DNA of 64,000 nt. Source: JBQTGK01 sp052400665. Lineage in GTDB: Bacteria > Bacteroidota > Bacteroidia > Bacteroidales > Marinifilaceae. The position numbers and the translations under genes were made by a program. Below, one piece after another: positions 43,963 through 54,046 of this stretch. Where the stretch lies: NCBI GenBank assembly GCA_052400665.1, contig JBQTGK010000017.1. One strand, 5' to 3'. Each line of letters starts with the position of its first letter. Within the stretch, counting starts at the first letter, position 1. The notes below the pieces were generated by a model. That model did not search any database. It saw only the letters and a list, made by a program, of their open reading frames with translations, and had not been told where the DNA came from.

Positions 43963-44787
43963 TTATTGTCTTACAAAGTGATAAGTAATGCTTCCTTTTT
44001 GTTGAATTGGACTGGAGCTACTAACATTAAATTTTGTTTTATAAGAAGCACCAATAGCTGCTTCGAACAAACATTCATCTTTTACTCCCGATTCTTTTTC
44101 CAACACTTTGGCATCAATAACTTTTCCACTTCTGTTTACTGTTATTTGCACAACAATTTTTCCTTCTCCTTCACATTTAAATACCGGTATGGGTAAATAA
44201 ATTTTATGGCGACCTTCTAAGCTGTAATAAACACTGCTTGGTCCACTATATTCAATACTTTGTAAAGAATCTAAAGCACGCTGCTTTTCTTTAGCTTCGG
44301 CTGCAGTAATACTGTCTAATTTGTAGTCATTAGAACTTTTTTTACCTCCAGGTGCTTCGTCAGATCCATACTCTTCTAAATTCTTGCGAATCTCGTCGAT
44401 CATATTCTCAACCTTTACTTTTGGATCGGACTTAGATTTTTTAACATTTTGGTTTACGGCAATTGATTTAAGAAGTTCATCTACACTCTTAGAAATTTCA
44501 GAATTTTTTTCTTCGAGTGCTTTTTCAATTTTTTCTTCCTCTTCTTTAAGTATCTGTTCTGCTACTTCTGCTGGAATATCAATAAAAATTTCTGGTTCAC
44601 TAAACTCACGTTTTGTGTTTAGTTTAAATGAAAGTAGAATAATCAATAAAAGCATATGAAATGCCAGAGTGCCCATTATTCCATATTTGTTCCTCGAAAC
44701 AAAACTTTTGTATTCGGATACTATATATTTACCAAATTGTAAAATTTGAGTGATAATGGCTTTTATAGTATCTTTTATCGAATTCAT
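43963..44787 (-). CDS. TonB-family energy transducer
   Basis: A 274-residue protein from ATG 44787 (a TTG at 44817 would add ten residues). A cytoplasmic stretch of about 35 residues leads into one membrane segment (GIMGTLAFHMLLLIILLSF), then a long charged helical region (about 60-150), and a C-terminal TonB-type domain ending with GKIVVQITVNRSGKVIDAKV and a Cys pair (FKCEG, DECLFEAAIG). It transmits the proton-motive force to TonB-dependent receptors. ExbB/ExbD are not in the window. The long cytoplasmic lead is unusual, and the periplasmic linker is Glu/Lys-rich rather than Pro-rich. Confidence 0.85.
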   Translation of the reverse strand: MNSIKDTIKAIITQILQFGKYIVSEYKSFVSRNKYGIMGTLAFHMLLLIILLSFKLNTKREFSEPEIFIDIPAEVAEQILKEEEEKIEKALEEKNSEISKSVDELLKSIAVNQNVKKSKSDPKVKVENMIDEIRKNLEEYGSDEAPGGKKSSNDYKLDSITAAEAKEKQRALDSLQSIEYSGPSSVYYSLEGRHKIYLPIPVFKCEGEGKIVVQITVNRSGKVIDAKVLEKESGVKDECLFEAAIGASYKTKFNVSSSSPIQQKGSITYHFVRQ

Positions 44788-44892
44788 TTTTTTCTCCTGC
44801 GTCGGTTTATTTTGCAATATTAACTATTCTAAGACAAATTTATTAAGAATTAACGGCTCTCCCATATAAACATTGCAGATACAAAAATAAAA

Positions 44893-44922
44893 AAAGTCGC
44901 TTAAAATAAATTAAGCGACTTT
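44893..44922 (-). terminator. Terminator of the MORN/carboxypeptidase-domain operon
   Basis: AAAGTCGCTTA (44893-44903) and TAAGCGACTTT (44912-44922) form an 11-bp stem followed by TTTT on the minus strand. It lies 27 bp after the end of the MORN-like gene. Confidence 0.85.
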
Positions 44923-44948
44923 CAGAGAACTTCTATTATCTGAATTTA

Positions 44949-45416
44949 CTAAAACTTCCGTTCTTTTACTAAATTGCCTTTGGCATCCCAAATGTACCAG
45001 GTTCCTACTTTTTTTCCTTCGTAATACTCCATTTCATAGCGTTTTACTCCATTTTCGTCCCAAATGTACCACTTGCCATGCTTTTTATTCTTTTTGTAAT
45101 TGGCTTCTGCAATCTTTACTGATTTATCATTCCAGGTAATCCAGGTTCCATCCATTAAACCGTTCACATAAGAGCGAACTTCCTGAACTTTTTCATTTTC
45201 GAAGAAAAGAGTAATTTTTCCATTACGTTTTCCCTCAACTAGATTCATTTCTATTCTTTTAGCACCACTTTCATAAAACTCTGTATATGTTCCGGTGTAA
45301 AGATCTCCCTGGGTACAATAATATAATCCCTCTATTTCTTCTATTGGTTGTGAAAATGAGTGATTAGCAAAAAAGCACAATAATAAGCCTAATATTACTC
45401 CTAACTTTTTAACCAT
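44949..45416 (-). CDS. Exported MORN-repeat-like protein
   Basis: A 155-residue protein with a signal peptide (MVKKLGVILGLLLCFFANHS). The rest consists of short repeats of the MORN/YwqK type: GTYTEFYESGAKRIEMN, NGKITLFFENEKVQEVR, HGKWYIWDENGVKRYEM and VGTWYIWDAKGNLVK. Such repeats form flat beta sheets; the YwqK family is sometimes labelled antitoxin without solid evidence. It follows the CarboxypepD_reg-type gene by 10 bp, so the two are cotranscribed. Confidence 0.82.
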   Translation of the reverse strand: MVKKLGVILGLLLCFFANHSFSQPIEEIEGLYYCTQGDLYTGTYTEFYESGAKRIEMNLVEGKRNGKITLFFENEKVQEVRSYVNGLMDGTWITWNDKSVKIAEANYKKNKKHGKWYIWDENGVKRYEMEYYEGKKVGTWYIWDAKGNLVKERKF

Positions 45417-45426
45417 CTACTTCTAA

Positions 45427-45798
45427 TTAATCCTTTTTTAGTACCAAACGGATAACGTTATTTTTTCCGTTTACATTTACATTTTTTAGCTTATTGTTGG
45501 TATAAGAAATATAGCTTGACAATATATTATAGTTGCCAGGAACTACATTGCTAATTTTAAAGTTACCATCAAAATCAGTATAAACAGTTTCTGCTGATCC
45601 TTCGAAACGGATAGCTACTCCTGCTAATGCTTCACCTGTTTCTGTATCTAAAACAATACCAGACAAGCTAGTTGTTTCAATAGTTGCAATAGCTGCTGTA
45701 TCTAATTCTTTATCACCCTCAGGTGTTACTACCTTAATTGCCTGACTTTCAAGTCCAACTACTAATAGTGCAATAAATAGGAAAATAAATTTTTTCAT
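45427..45798 (-). CDS. Small exported carboxypeptidase-regulatory-domain protein
   Basis: A 123-residue protein with a signal peptide (MKKFIFLFIALLVVGLESQA) and one CarboxypepD_reg/TonB-receptor plug-type Ig-like domain (SGIVLDTETGEALAGVAIRF, then TDFDGNFKISNVVPGNYNIL). This is the domain found at the N-terminus of SusC-type receptors, here alone, so it may assist a receptor or bind an envelope partner. It is the first gene of a two-gene operon. Confidence 0.85.
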   Translation of the reverse strand: MKKFIFLFIALLVVGLESQAIKVVTPEGDKELDTAAIATIETTSLSGIVLDTETGEALAGVAIRFEGSAETVYTDFDGNFKISNVVPGNYNILSSYISYTNNKLKNVNVNGKNNVIRLVLKKD

Positions 45799-46058
45799 TT
45801 TCGTAAATTTTTTGTTTTAGTAATAAATCTTAGTTTTTATTTTATATTGATTAATTCTATTTGATTGTTTCATTGTTATTTTCATTAAATTAGAACAAGC
45901 AAAAAGAATTTTATTCTCGTTTTCGAAGTGAAACTACTTTCTCTTCTTCTTACACAACAAATGTAAGGTGCTTATTTCTGATCTTTATTAGAATAAGCTT
46001 ATTAAAACCTTAAGTGTTGGTTAACTTTTTATGTAGATTATATTTCAAATTAACTCCA

Positions 46059-46763
46059 ATGAGTATAAAGAGCACGATTTTAGTATGGTTGAACGATTTT
46101 ATTAATCTTTTTTATCCCAATCTGTGCCAGGCTTGTGGCAATTATCTGTTTAAAAATGAAATTGCAATTTGTACCCGGTGTTTGTATGATTTACCTACAA
46201 CGGATTTTTATCTGCAAAAAAATAATCCGGTTTCTATGTTATTTTGGGGACGAGTAAAAATTGAATATGCAGCTTCTTATTTTACTTTTTCCAAAGGCAG
46301 TAAATTTCAGAAGCTGATCCATAAGTTAAAATACCATAATCAGCAGGGTATAGGAGTTGAACTAGGTAAGCATTTGGGAGCACAACTTAAAAAGTCAGAC
46401 TTTTTTAAAGATATTGATTTAATAGTACCAGTTCCTTTGCATGCCGAAAAACAAAGAATCAGAGGTTACAACCAGGCAGCGTTGGTGGCTAAGGGCATAA
46501 GTTATAGCTTAAATGTTCCTGTTGAAGTGAATAATTTATATCGGACGGTGCATACACAGTCTCAAACCAGAAAAAATAAACTTGAACGGTGGCAAAATGT
46601 AGATAATATTTTTAAAATTAAGAATGCACCGCAATTTACGGGCAAGCATATTCTTTTAGTTGATGATGTTGTTACCACCGGATCGACTCTTGAAGCTTGC
46701 GCTCATGCTATTTTGCAGGCCGAGGATAGCAGAGTAAGTATTGCAACTTTGGCTTATGCTTAA
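46059..46763 (+). CDS. comF: ComF-family phosphoribosyltransferase-like protein
   Basis: A 234-residue protein from ATG 46059 (a GTG at 46014 gives a longer, unsupported start). An N-terminal zinc-ribbon (CQACGNYLF, ICTRCLYDLP) is followed by a PRTase fold with the PRPP-binding motif ILLVDDVVTTGSTLEAC. ComF proteins take part in DNA uptake during transformation and occur across bacteria. Its end overlaps the convergent response regulator by 4 bp. Confidence 0.88.
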   Translation: MSIKSTILVWLNDFINLFYPNLCQACGNYLFKNEIAICTRCLYDLPTTDFYLQKNNPVSMLFWGRVKIEYAASYFTFSKGSKFQKLIHKLKYHNQQGIGVELGKHLGAQLKKSDFFKDIDLIVPVPLHAEKQRIRGYNQAALVAKGISYSLNVPVEVNNLYRTVHTQSQTRKNKLERWQNVDNIFKIKNAPQFTGKHILLVDDVVTTGSTLEACAHAILQAEDSRVSIATLAYA

Positions 46764-47461
46764 TTAGCATCAATAAATTTATAGCCTACACCTTTAACGG
46801 TTTGAATATATTTATCACCAATTTTCTCGCGAAGTTTTCGAATGTGAACGTCAATTGTTCTATCTCCAACAATAATTTTTTCACCCCAAATTGAAGAATA
46901 AATAACATCGCGTGTAAAAACTTTTTGCGGACGGGAAACCAGTAATATCAATAATTCAAATTCTTTTCTTGGTAAGGAAAATTCTTTACCATTTTGGATT
47001 ATTACATACCTTTCTCGATCAATTGAAATATTACCTATAGTAATTAAGCCATTTGATGCAGAATCTTTATCAGAGATTCGTCCTGATCTTTTTAATAATG
47101 CTTTAACTCGGCTAATAAAAACTTTTGGTTTTATGGGCTTATTAATATAGTCATCGGCTCCGGCTTCAAATCCTGCAATTTGAGAATAATCTTCACCTCG
47201 AGCTGTTAAAAAGGAAATTATTACATCTGAAAATTCAGGTAGAGATCTAATTTCTTCACAAGTTTCGATACCGTCCATTTCTGGCATCATAACATCTAAA
47301 ATAATTAGGTGGGGATTAAACTTTTTTGCTTTGTCGATTGCCTCTTTACCATTGCTAGCTGTTGAAACCTGAAAACCTTCTTTTTTAAGATTGTAACTTA
47401 AAAATTCGAGAATATCATCTTCATCATCTACCAATAATATTTTGTAATTACTATTTTCCAT
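46760..47461 (-). CDS. OmpR-type response regulator (PhoB-like)
   Basis: A 233-residue regulator. The receiver domain has KILLVDDEDDILEF, phosphoacceptor Asp in LIILDVMMPEMDG and switch residues in ISFLTARGED and NKPIKPKV. The winged-helix output has FTRDVIYSSIWG and TIDVHIRKLREKIGD. It lies 25 bp after the histidine kinase gene and shares its operon. The pair resembles PhoB/PhoR by layout and size. Nearby phosphate genes (mgsA, a PiT-type transporter) are over 12 kb away, so a Pho role is only possible. Confidence 0.9.
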   Translation of the reverse strand: MENSNYKILLVDDEDDILEFLSYNLKKEGFQVSTASNGKEAIDKAKKFNPHLIILDVMMPEMDGIETCEEIRSLPEFSDVIISFLTARGEDYSQIAGFEAGADDYINKPIKPKVFISRVKALLKRSGRISDKDSASNGLITIGNISIDRERYVIIQNGKEFSLPRKEFELLILLVSRPQKVFTRDVIYSSIWGEKIIVGDRTIDVHIRKLREKIGDKYIQTVKGVGYKFIDAN

Positions 47462-47485
47462 TTGGTGTTGCTTGTTAGTTTTTAG

Positions 47486-48523
47486 TTATTTTGATTTATC
47501 TAAAGTAAAAGTAAAGCTTGTTCCTACGCCATAAGTACTGCTAACATTTATATTTTGATTGTGAGCATCAATAATGTGCTTAACAATGGCTAATCCTAAT
47601 CCTGATCCTCCCATATTTCGGGCTCTGCTTTTATCAACACGGAAAAATCTCTCAAAAATTCTAGGCAAATTATCAGTTTCTATGCCAATACCATTATCAC
47701 GAATTTCAATAAGCATTTTATCCTCCATATTCATTAGTTCGATAAATGTAGTGCCTTTATCCTTTCCGTATTTTATGGAGTTCACGACAAGATTATTTAG
47801 AACCTGGAAGATTTCTTTTTTGTCTGCATAAACATATTTGGGTGTCGAATTATTTTGTTCGAATTTTAGTTTAATGCCATGCTTTTTGGCACGTATTTCC
47901 TGCATTTCAATAACTTCATTAATTAAATCGATAATATTAAAGCGCTCGTACAAAAGTTTTAGCTCACCTGATTCTAATTTCGAAATCACTTCCAGATCTT
48001 TCACAATTGTGATCATTCTGTTAATACTTTTTTCGGTACGTTCAAGATAATTTCTGTTAATTGAAGCATCTTCAAGTCCGCCATCGAGCAAGGTTAAAAT
48101 ATATCCCTGTATATTAAATATAGGTGTTTTTAATTCATGTGATACATTTCCTATAAATTCCTTTCTGTATTTTTCCTGTTTTTTTAACTGAACCACCAGT
48201 GAACCTCTGTTTTTACTCCACTCCATGACTTTTTTTTCGGCTTCGACCAAAATATCAGTGGTTTTTATTTTACGACTTAGTTCATTATCTATTACCTGAG
48301 TATCGTGGATGGTTTTGTAAAGTATTCTTATTTTAGAATATAGAAATCGGTTTAGCAGATATTTACTTATGGCATAAATAGCGCAGGCAGTTAGTAAAGC
48401 ATATATTAATACATATATAAATTCACCTTTCACTAAGGTATGTAGCAGGAAGGCACATATAATTAACACAGCAGCTATTAAACTGGTATAAATACTAACT
48501 TTTGTTGATGATATTATTTTCAT
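47486..48523 (-). CDS. Sensor histidine kinase (PhoR-like)
   Basis: A 345-residue kinase with two closely spaced membrane segments (about 12-55) and almost no periplasmic loop, then a dimerisation region, HisKA with EFIGNVSHELKTPIFNIQGY, N box LNNLVVNSIKYG, G1 box DNGIGIETDN and G2 box GGSGLGLAIVKHI. The missing sensor loop means that the signal is likely sensed in the membrane or cytoplasm. Cotranscribed with the OmpR-type regulator. Confidence 0.9.
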   Translation of the reverse strand: MKIISSTKVSIYTSLIAAVLIICAFLLHTLVKGEFIYVLIYALLTACAIYAISKYLLNRFLYSKIRILYKTIHDTQVIDNELSRKIKTTDILVEAEKKVMEWSKNRGSLVVQLKKQEKYRKEFIGNVSHELKTPIFNIQGYILTLLDGGLEDASINRNYLERTEKSINRMITIVKDLEVISKLESGELKLLYERFNIIDLINEVIEMQEIRAKKHGIKLKFEQNNSTPKYVYADKKEIFQVLNNLVVNSIKYGKDKGTTFIELMNMEDKMLIEIRDNGIGIETDNLPRIFERFFRVDKSRARNMGGSGLGLAIVKHIIDAHNQNINVSSTYGVGTSFTFTLDKSK

Positions 48524-49143
48524 TTTTATCTTATTCTAATTCTGTATTGTAAACTCTAATTAGTATAAAATTACTGCTTTTGAAAACGCTGGTTTTTACA
48601 ATCTTTTTTGTGTAGCACAATATTTAAATAAAAATAGGATTTTTTCTGAATTACAAGTTAATTTTTTGTTAACCTTATTGTATTTCATAGGCTTAAATCT
48701 TAATAATATCTTAACAATTCAGTCATAAAAATGCATTAAAAAAAATGATTTGATTTTTTGTGAAAACATATCTGAAAAAAAATGAAATTTCAAACTGCAT
48801 TTTTTCATCAAAATCTGATGCAAAATCCAAGTTTTTTTTTGAGAATTTCCAAGAAAAGATATTTGTAATTTAATCGTAACATCAATGCAATAAAATAGTA
48901 ATTTACATTTATTTTTCTTTTTATTCGGGCCTTACAGATGCTTAATCTTCGAAAGCAACTTCCTTTTTTAACACTGCTTTTACCTTTGCTTTACATTGAA
49001 TTTTATACTTAACCAATTCTTAACACAAAGGGGTTGTTTTGATAATTTTTTGTTAAAGTCCAATTATCGTTTTACTCATATATCATCCCTAATATCGCAT
49101 CGTGATTCGAAAGTAAATATTGTATTGACTTATTAATTGAAAA
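48524..49143. other. Large divergent region between the kinase and the TonB receptor
   Basis: 620 bp without a gene. TTAAC-containing words recur (TTTTTTGTTAACC near 48664, ATCTTAACAATTC near 48708, TTCTTAACACAAAG near 49018, TTTTTTGTTAAAG near 49047), which could be regulator sites for the adjacent OmpR-type protein. No promoter could be placed with confidence. Confidence 0.4.
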
Positions 49144-51888
49144 ATGACAAAGCAAGTATTATTAGTTTTATTACTCACTCTTTCCTCATTTGGTTTGTAT
49201 GCACAGAAGGGAAGCATTACTGGTAATGTGAAGGATGGAAAAACCGGCGAAGCATTAATTGGAGCTTCGGTTTTTGTTGATGGAACTACCTTAGGAACTG
49301 TAACCGATTTTGATGGCAATTATACATTATCTAATGTACCCGAAGGAACGGTAACTGTAAAGTGTTCTTTTATTTCTTATGAAACATCTGCAAAAGAAAA
49401 TGTAAGTGTTGGAGAGAGAAATGTAGCAGTTGTAAATTTTGTAATGGGAGAATCGACTGTAGCACTTGAGGACGTGAAAGTAGTAGCGAAAGCAAATCGG
49501 GAATCGGAGGTTGTATTATTAATTGATCAGAAAAAATCAGTAGGAATTAAACAATCAATTGGGGCACAGGAATTGGCATTGCAAGGAGTATCGGATGCAG
49601 CTGCTGCAGCATCAAAAATTTCTGGTGTAACTAAAAACGAGGGATCAGGCGATATTTATGTTAGAGGTTTGGGCGACAGATATCTTTCAACAACCATGAA
49701 TGGCTTACCTGTTCCGTCTGATGATGTTGACAAAAAGAATATCGATCTGAATTTATTTGGTACCGATATTATTAAAAACATAGGAATTAACAAAACTTAT
49801 ACGCCTGAAGGATATGCCGACCAAGTATCGGGTAATGTTGATATTGTATCGAAAACAATAAGTGAAAAAATTACAATTGCTTTAAGTACCAAAGCAAATA
49901 CAAATGTATTGCAAAGTGGGGTTTTCGATGATTTTAGAACCACTCAAAACTACAATGATGTTAGTTTCGGTTTTTACGACTTACCTTACAATACTGTTGA
50001 TGCCGTTAACAATCAGAGTTGGAACACTGCAAAAAGAGATTTTCCGATAGCTTATGATTTTTCGGTTTTAGCAGGTAAAAAATTTAAGTTATTAGATAAA
50101 GATTTATCAGTTTTTGCAACTCTTTCCCACAAGAATGAATCGGAATATCAGGATGGTATTTATAAAAAATATCGTTCCAATATTCTTGATAACTCATTTA
50201 ATGATATTGAATTGTTCGAAACTAAAATTAACACTACTGGATTATTAAATCTTACCTACGATTTTAATGCAGATAACAACATTAACTTTAACACGGTTTG
50301 GGTTCATAAAACTTCTGATGAATTGTATGAACAAGGAAGAAATGGTGAAGGATATGTTTTCGATCAGGATCCACAAGAAGATGGTGCTTTTGTTAGAGAT
50401 CAGAACTTAAAAGAAACCAATTTGTTTATTAATCAGCTTTTAGGTTCGCACAAAATAAACGAAAAAAATACAGTTAACTGGGCGCTTGCTTACAATCAGA
50501 TAAAAGCTGAAGAGCCAAACCGAATTCGAAACGAGGTAAATATTCTTGACGAAAATACAGTTCAATTTGCTCATGTTGGTGACTTTCAGCAAAGAAAATC
50601 AAATCAAAATATTGAAGACACAGAATTGAATGGATATCTAAAAGATGAGTTTAAAATACTTGATCAGGATGATAAAAAATTCAAATTGAATTTCGGAGCT
50701 AATTTTAGAATGAAAGAAAGAGATTTTAGTTCTCTTTTTATTGGAGTAAGAGCCAAAGGTGTTCAGCTTGCTTCTATCGATAATCTTGATGAAGCTTTAT
50801 TGAATAACAGTCTTTATTCAAACAACAGTTTAATTATCAGAGAAAGAAGTGAGGATACCTACAATGCCACATTAGATGTATTTGCTGGTTACCTAAACGC
50901 AGGTTTCCAAATCGATAAATTATCGGGTACTGTTGGTGTTCGTTACGAAAAAGATGAAATGGAAATTGATTGGGATGTGGCTAACTATGTTGGTAGAATT
51001 GGTAGTCTTTCAAACGACTATAACAATGTACTTCCTTCTTTAAACCTAAAGTATCAGTTGACAGATAAGTCGGCATTGCGATTGGCAGCAAGTAAAACAA
51101 TTACATTGCCTGAGTTTAAAGAGTTGGCGCCTTTTGAGTATGTATCGCCTACTGGTCGTGTAACAAAAGGTAATCCTGATCTTAAAAACTCAGAAAACTA
51201 CAATTTCGATTTAAAATGGGAAATGTTCCCAACTGCTAAACAATTGATTTCGGTTTCAGCTTTCTATAAAATGATTAACGATCCTATCAATCTTGCTCAA
51301 ACAAGAGGTTCATCAGGAAATTTTATCTACGAAAATACCGGTGATAAAGCTGATGTTTACGGATTAGAGTTTGAAACAAGATTTGCTTTAATAAAGGCAG
51401 AAACTACTGAAATGCCAGAATTAAATATGGTTCTGAATGCTACTAAAATGTGGTTTAACCAGGATTTATTCGTGGAATATCAATACAACAGTAAAACTGA
51501 AACAGATTTACAAGGAGCTTCGGATTTTATTGTGAATGGTACACTTAGCTTCTCAAATAACAAAGAAAAAGAGTTCATGGCAACATTAACAGGGAATTAC
51601 TCATCAGACAAAATATTTGCACTGGGTGCTCCTGAAGATTTTGCCAACTCGGCAACACTTTTCAATAACGAGATAGTTGAAAAAGGTTTTGTAACACTAG
51701 ACTTGGTTCTTAGCAAAAAACTATCCAACCGTATTTCTCTGAAATTTTCCGGTAAGAATTTATTGAACCCTGATATCGAACAAACACAGGAAATAAAACC
51801 TCTTTCGGGTGAGGCTTCAAACGAAGTTGTAAGCTCATATAAAAAAGGCATTGCCTTGAGCTTAGGAGTAAAAATCAACTTAAACTAA
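49144..51888 (+). CDS. TonB-dependent outer-membrane receptor
   Basis: A 914-residue receptor with a signal peptide (MTKQVLLVLLLTLSSFGLYA), a CarboxypepD_reg domain (about 22-100, DGKTGEALIGASVFVDGTTL), a plug with VRGLGDRYLSTTMNGLPVPS, and a 22-strand-type barrel ending LGVKINLN. Next comes a lipoprotein with duplicated beta-helix, so the two form a SusCD-like surface pair of unusual composition. Substrate unknown; the adjacent OmpR-type system may regulate it. Confidence 0.92.
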   Translation: MTKQVLLVLLLTLSSFGLYAQKGSITGNVKDGKTGEALIGASVFVDGTTLGTVTDFDGNYTLSNVPEGTVTVKCSFISYETSAKENVSVGERNVAVVNFVMGESTVALEDVKVVAKANRESEVVLLIDQKKSVGIKQSIGAQELALQGVSDAAAAASKISGVTKNEGSGDIYVRGLGDRYLSTTMNGLPVPSDDVDKKNIDLNLFGTDIIKNIGINKTYTPEGYADQVSGNVDIVSKTISEKITIALSTKANTNVLQSGVFDDFRTTQNYNDVSFGFYDLPYNTVDAVNNQSWNTAKRDFPIAYDFSVLAGKKFKLLDKDLSVFATLSHKNESEYQDGIYKKYRSNILDNSFNDIELFETKINTTGLLNLTYDFNADNNINFNTVWVHKTSDELYEQGRNGEGYVFDQDPQEDGAFVRDQNLKETNLFINQLLGSHKINEKNTVNWALAYNQIKAEEPNRIRNEVNILDENTVQFAHVGDFQQRKSNQNIEDTELNGYLKDEFKILDQDDKKFKLNFGANFRMKERDFSSLFIGVRAKGVQLASIDNLDEALLNNSLYSNNSLIIRERSEDTYNATLDVFAGYLNAGFQIDKLSGTVGVRYEKDEMEIDWDVANYVGRIGSLSNDYNNVLPSLNLKYQLTDKSALRLAASKTITLPEFKELAPFEYVSPTGRVTKGNPDLKNSENYNFDLKWEMFPTAKQLISVSAFYKMINDPINLAQTRGSSGNFIYENTGDKADVYGLEFETRFALIKAETTEMPELNMVLNATKMWFNQDLFVEYQYNSKTETDLQGASDFIVNGTLSFSNNKEKEFMATLTGNYSSDKIFALGAPEDFANSATLFNNEIVEKGFVTLDLVLSKKLSNRISLKFSGKNLLNPDIEQTQEIKPLSGEASNEVVSSYKKGIALSLGVKINLN

Positions 51889-51921
51889 ATAACTATTTTA
51901 TATTCCAAAAATTAAATTAAA

Positions 51922-53922
51922 ATGAAAAAATTAACTATTAAAATCTTAGGTCTGGCAATCTTAGTAATGCCATTTTTATCAAGTTGTTCTGATGATGATG
52001 ATGATCCGGAACCGATAGTAGTTAAAGAAGTAATTCAGCTTTTAGAGATTGGCGAAATGAAGGGTGAACTAACTGAAGATTATACGCTTGATTCTTCTAC
52101 TTCTTATGAGTTAACAGGTTCTTTTATAGTACCTGAAGGATTGACATTAACAATTCCTGCTGGTACTAATATTATTGCAGATAATGGTGGAACTGATGTT
52201 TATATAGCAGTTTTAATGGGTGGTAAAATTAATATTAATGGTACTACTTCCAGTCCTGTTGTTATGTCTTCTGCTAATGGTATGCCAGGCGATTGGGGTG
52301 GATTAACAATTTGCGGACAAGCTACAACCACAGCAGGTGCTGGTTCTGAAGCTGAAGTAGGTGGATTTATTTATGGTGGTTCTAATGATGCTGATAACTC
52401 TGGTGTAATTAAAAATCTTGTTATTACAGGAACTGGTGCACAGATTAATTCTGAGTCTCAGTACAACGGTGTTTCTTTCTACGCTGTAGGTTCAGGAACT
52501 CTTGTTGAAAACGTAGCTGTTATCAATGGTTCTGATGATGGTGTTGAGTTCTTTGGTGGAACTGTTTCGGTAAGTAACTTGTTTTTGCAAAACAACGAAG
52601 ATGATGCAATCGACTGGACTGAAGGTTGGAATGGTACAATTACAAATGCGTATGTTGAGCACACAATTGATGATTTCTCAACTGTTGTAGAAGGTGATAA
52701 AGTAAATAACAATCCTAAAATCATAAATTTAACTGCTGTTTCTACTACAGGTGGTACTGCGCTTCAATTCAAAAAAGAATCAGGTGCTACAATCACAGGT
52801 TTATCATTAAGCGGTTATGCTACAAGTATCGACATGAAAGATGGTGGTGCATTAACAAATGTGAAAATTGAAGGTGTAGATGCAGAACCAGCTAATTCGT
52901 ACAATACTGCTGCTACGGTTGATCCATCTGCATGGACCTGGGTAAACGCTGAATTGGCAGAAGTTGAAACATTATCAGGTAATGTGGATTCTGATGTAAC
53001 TCTTGATGCTTCTAAATCATACCGTTTAACTTCTTCTTACATCGTTCAGGATGGTGCTACTTTAACAATTCCAGCTGGTACTAAAATTCACGCTGATGCA
53101 GGTGGTACTGATGTTTACATCGCTGTTTTAATGGGTGGTAAAATTACTATCGAAGGTACTTCTGATAAGCCAGTTGTAATTGCTTCCGACCTTGCTCAGC
53201 CAGGCGATTGGGGTGGATTAACAATTTGTGGTAAAGCAACAACTTCTGCTGGTGTTGATGCTGAAGCTGAAGTTGGTGGTTTCATTTATGGGGGTACAAC
53301 TGATGATGATAACTCAGGTTCTATATCCTACCTCGTAATAAAAGGTACAGGAGCTCAAATCAACTCTGAATCACAATACAATGGAGTTTCTCTATATGCT
53401 GTAGGTTCTGCAACTACTATCGAAAATATAGCTGTAATCAATGGCTCTGATGATGGTATCGAATTCTTCGGTGGAACTGTTTCTGCTAGCAAGCTTTACT
53501 TGGAAAACAACGAAGATGATTCTGTAGATTGGACTGAAGGATGGAGCGGTAAAGTAACTAACGCTTATATCTCTCACACTATTGAAGGTTTCTCAACTGT
53601 ATTCGAAGGTGATAAAGTAAACAACAACCCTCAATTCGAAAATATTACTGCAATATCTACTGTAGGTGGTACTGCTCTTCAGTTTAAGAAAACTTCTGGT
53701 GGTTCAATCACAAGCTTGTACCTCGAAGGTTACGATGTAGATTTAGATATGAAAGATGAAACTACAGCTAACGAATATGTAAACAATGTTCAAATTGACG
53801 GAGGAAATCCTGATGTAAGTTTAGTTGATGGTGAAACTTTAAGAAAATACACTTTAAATGCAGGTAAAGATGCTGATAAAGTTGATATCTCAACTTGGTC
53901 TTGGATAGAAGCAGGTTTATAA
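51922..53922 (+). CDS. Beta-helix lipoprotein with internal duplication
   Basis: A 666-residue lipoprotein (MKKLTIKILGLAILVMPFLS, then SCSDDDDD with the lipobox Cys). Two tandem halves of about 300 residues (about 45-340 and 350-640) match closely: GDWGGLTICGQATT versus GDWGGLTICGKATT, AEVGGFIYGGSND versus AEVGGFIYGGTTD, GTGAQINSESQYNGVS in both, and NEDDAIDWTEGW versus NEDDSVDWTEGW. The repeats form a right-handed beta-helix with many Gly/Asp turns. It follows the TonB receptor by 33 bp and is closed by a hairpin. It may be the surface partner that captures the receptor's ligand. No enzymatic residues were recognised. Confidence 0.82.
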   Translation: MKKLTIKILGLAILVMPFLSSCSDDDDDPEPIVVKEVIQLLEIGEMKGELTEDYTLDSSTSYELTGSFIVPEGLTLTIPAGTNIIADNGGTDVYIAVLMGGKININGTTSSPVVMSSANGMPGDWGGLTICGQATTTAGAGSEAEVGGFIYGGSNDADNSGVIKNLVITGTGAQINSESQYNGVSFYAVGSGTLVENVAVINGSDDGVEFFGGTVSVSNLFLQNNEDDAIDWTEGWNGTITNAYVEHTIDDFSTVVEGDKVNNNPKIINLTAVSTTGGTALQFKKESGATITGLSLSGYATSIDMKDGGALTNVKIEGVDAEPANSYNTAATVDPSAWTWVNAELAEVETLSGNVDSDVTLDASKSYRLTSSYIVQDGATLTIPAGTKIHADAGGTDVYIAVLMGGKITIEGTSDKPVVIASDLAQPGDWGGLTICGKATTSAGVDAEAEVGGFIYGGTTDDDNSGSISYLVIKGTGAQINSESQYNGVSLYAVGSATTIENIAVINGSDDGIEFFGGTVSASKLYLENNEDDSVDWTEGWSGKVTNAYISHTIEGFSTVFEGDKVNNNPQFENITAISTVGGTALQFKKTSGGSITSLYLEGYDVDLDMKDETTANEYVNNVQIDGGNPDVSLVDGETLRKYTLNAGKDADKVDISTWSWIEAGL

Positions 53923-53944
53923 TAAAATTCAAAAATAACATAGG

Positions 53945-53973
53945 AAAAGCAGGCTCGTTTCGGGTCTGCTTTT
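53945..53973 (+). terminator. Terminator of the TonB receptor operon
   Basis: AAAAGCAG (53945-53952) and CTGCTTTT (53966-53973) pair, with extra inner pairing, followed by ATTAG. It lies 22 bp after the lipoprotein stop. Confidence 0.75.
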
Positions 53974-54046
53974 ATTAGTATTGATATTTAACTACAAGTT
54001 ATGGTGTGATTGCCTCTTTTTACTGATATTCTGGCTTACCAATAGG

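Noticed and set aside
45427..45798. Small CarboxypepD_reg-domain protein as a truncated TonB receptor
   Set aside because: It has a complete signal peptide, one intact domain and its own operon partner, so it reads as a real small gene.
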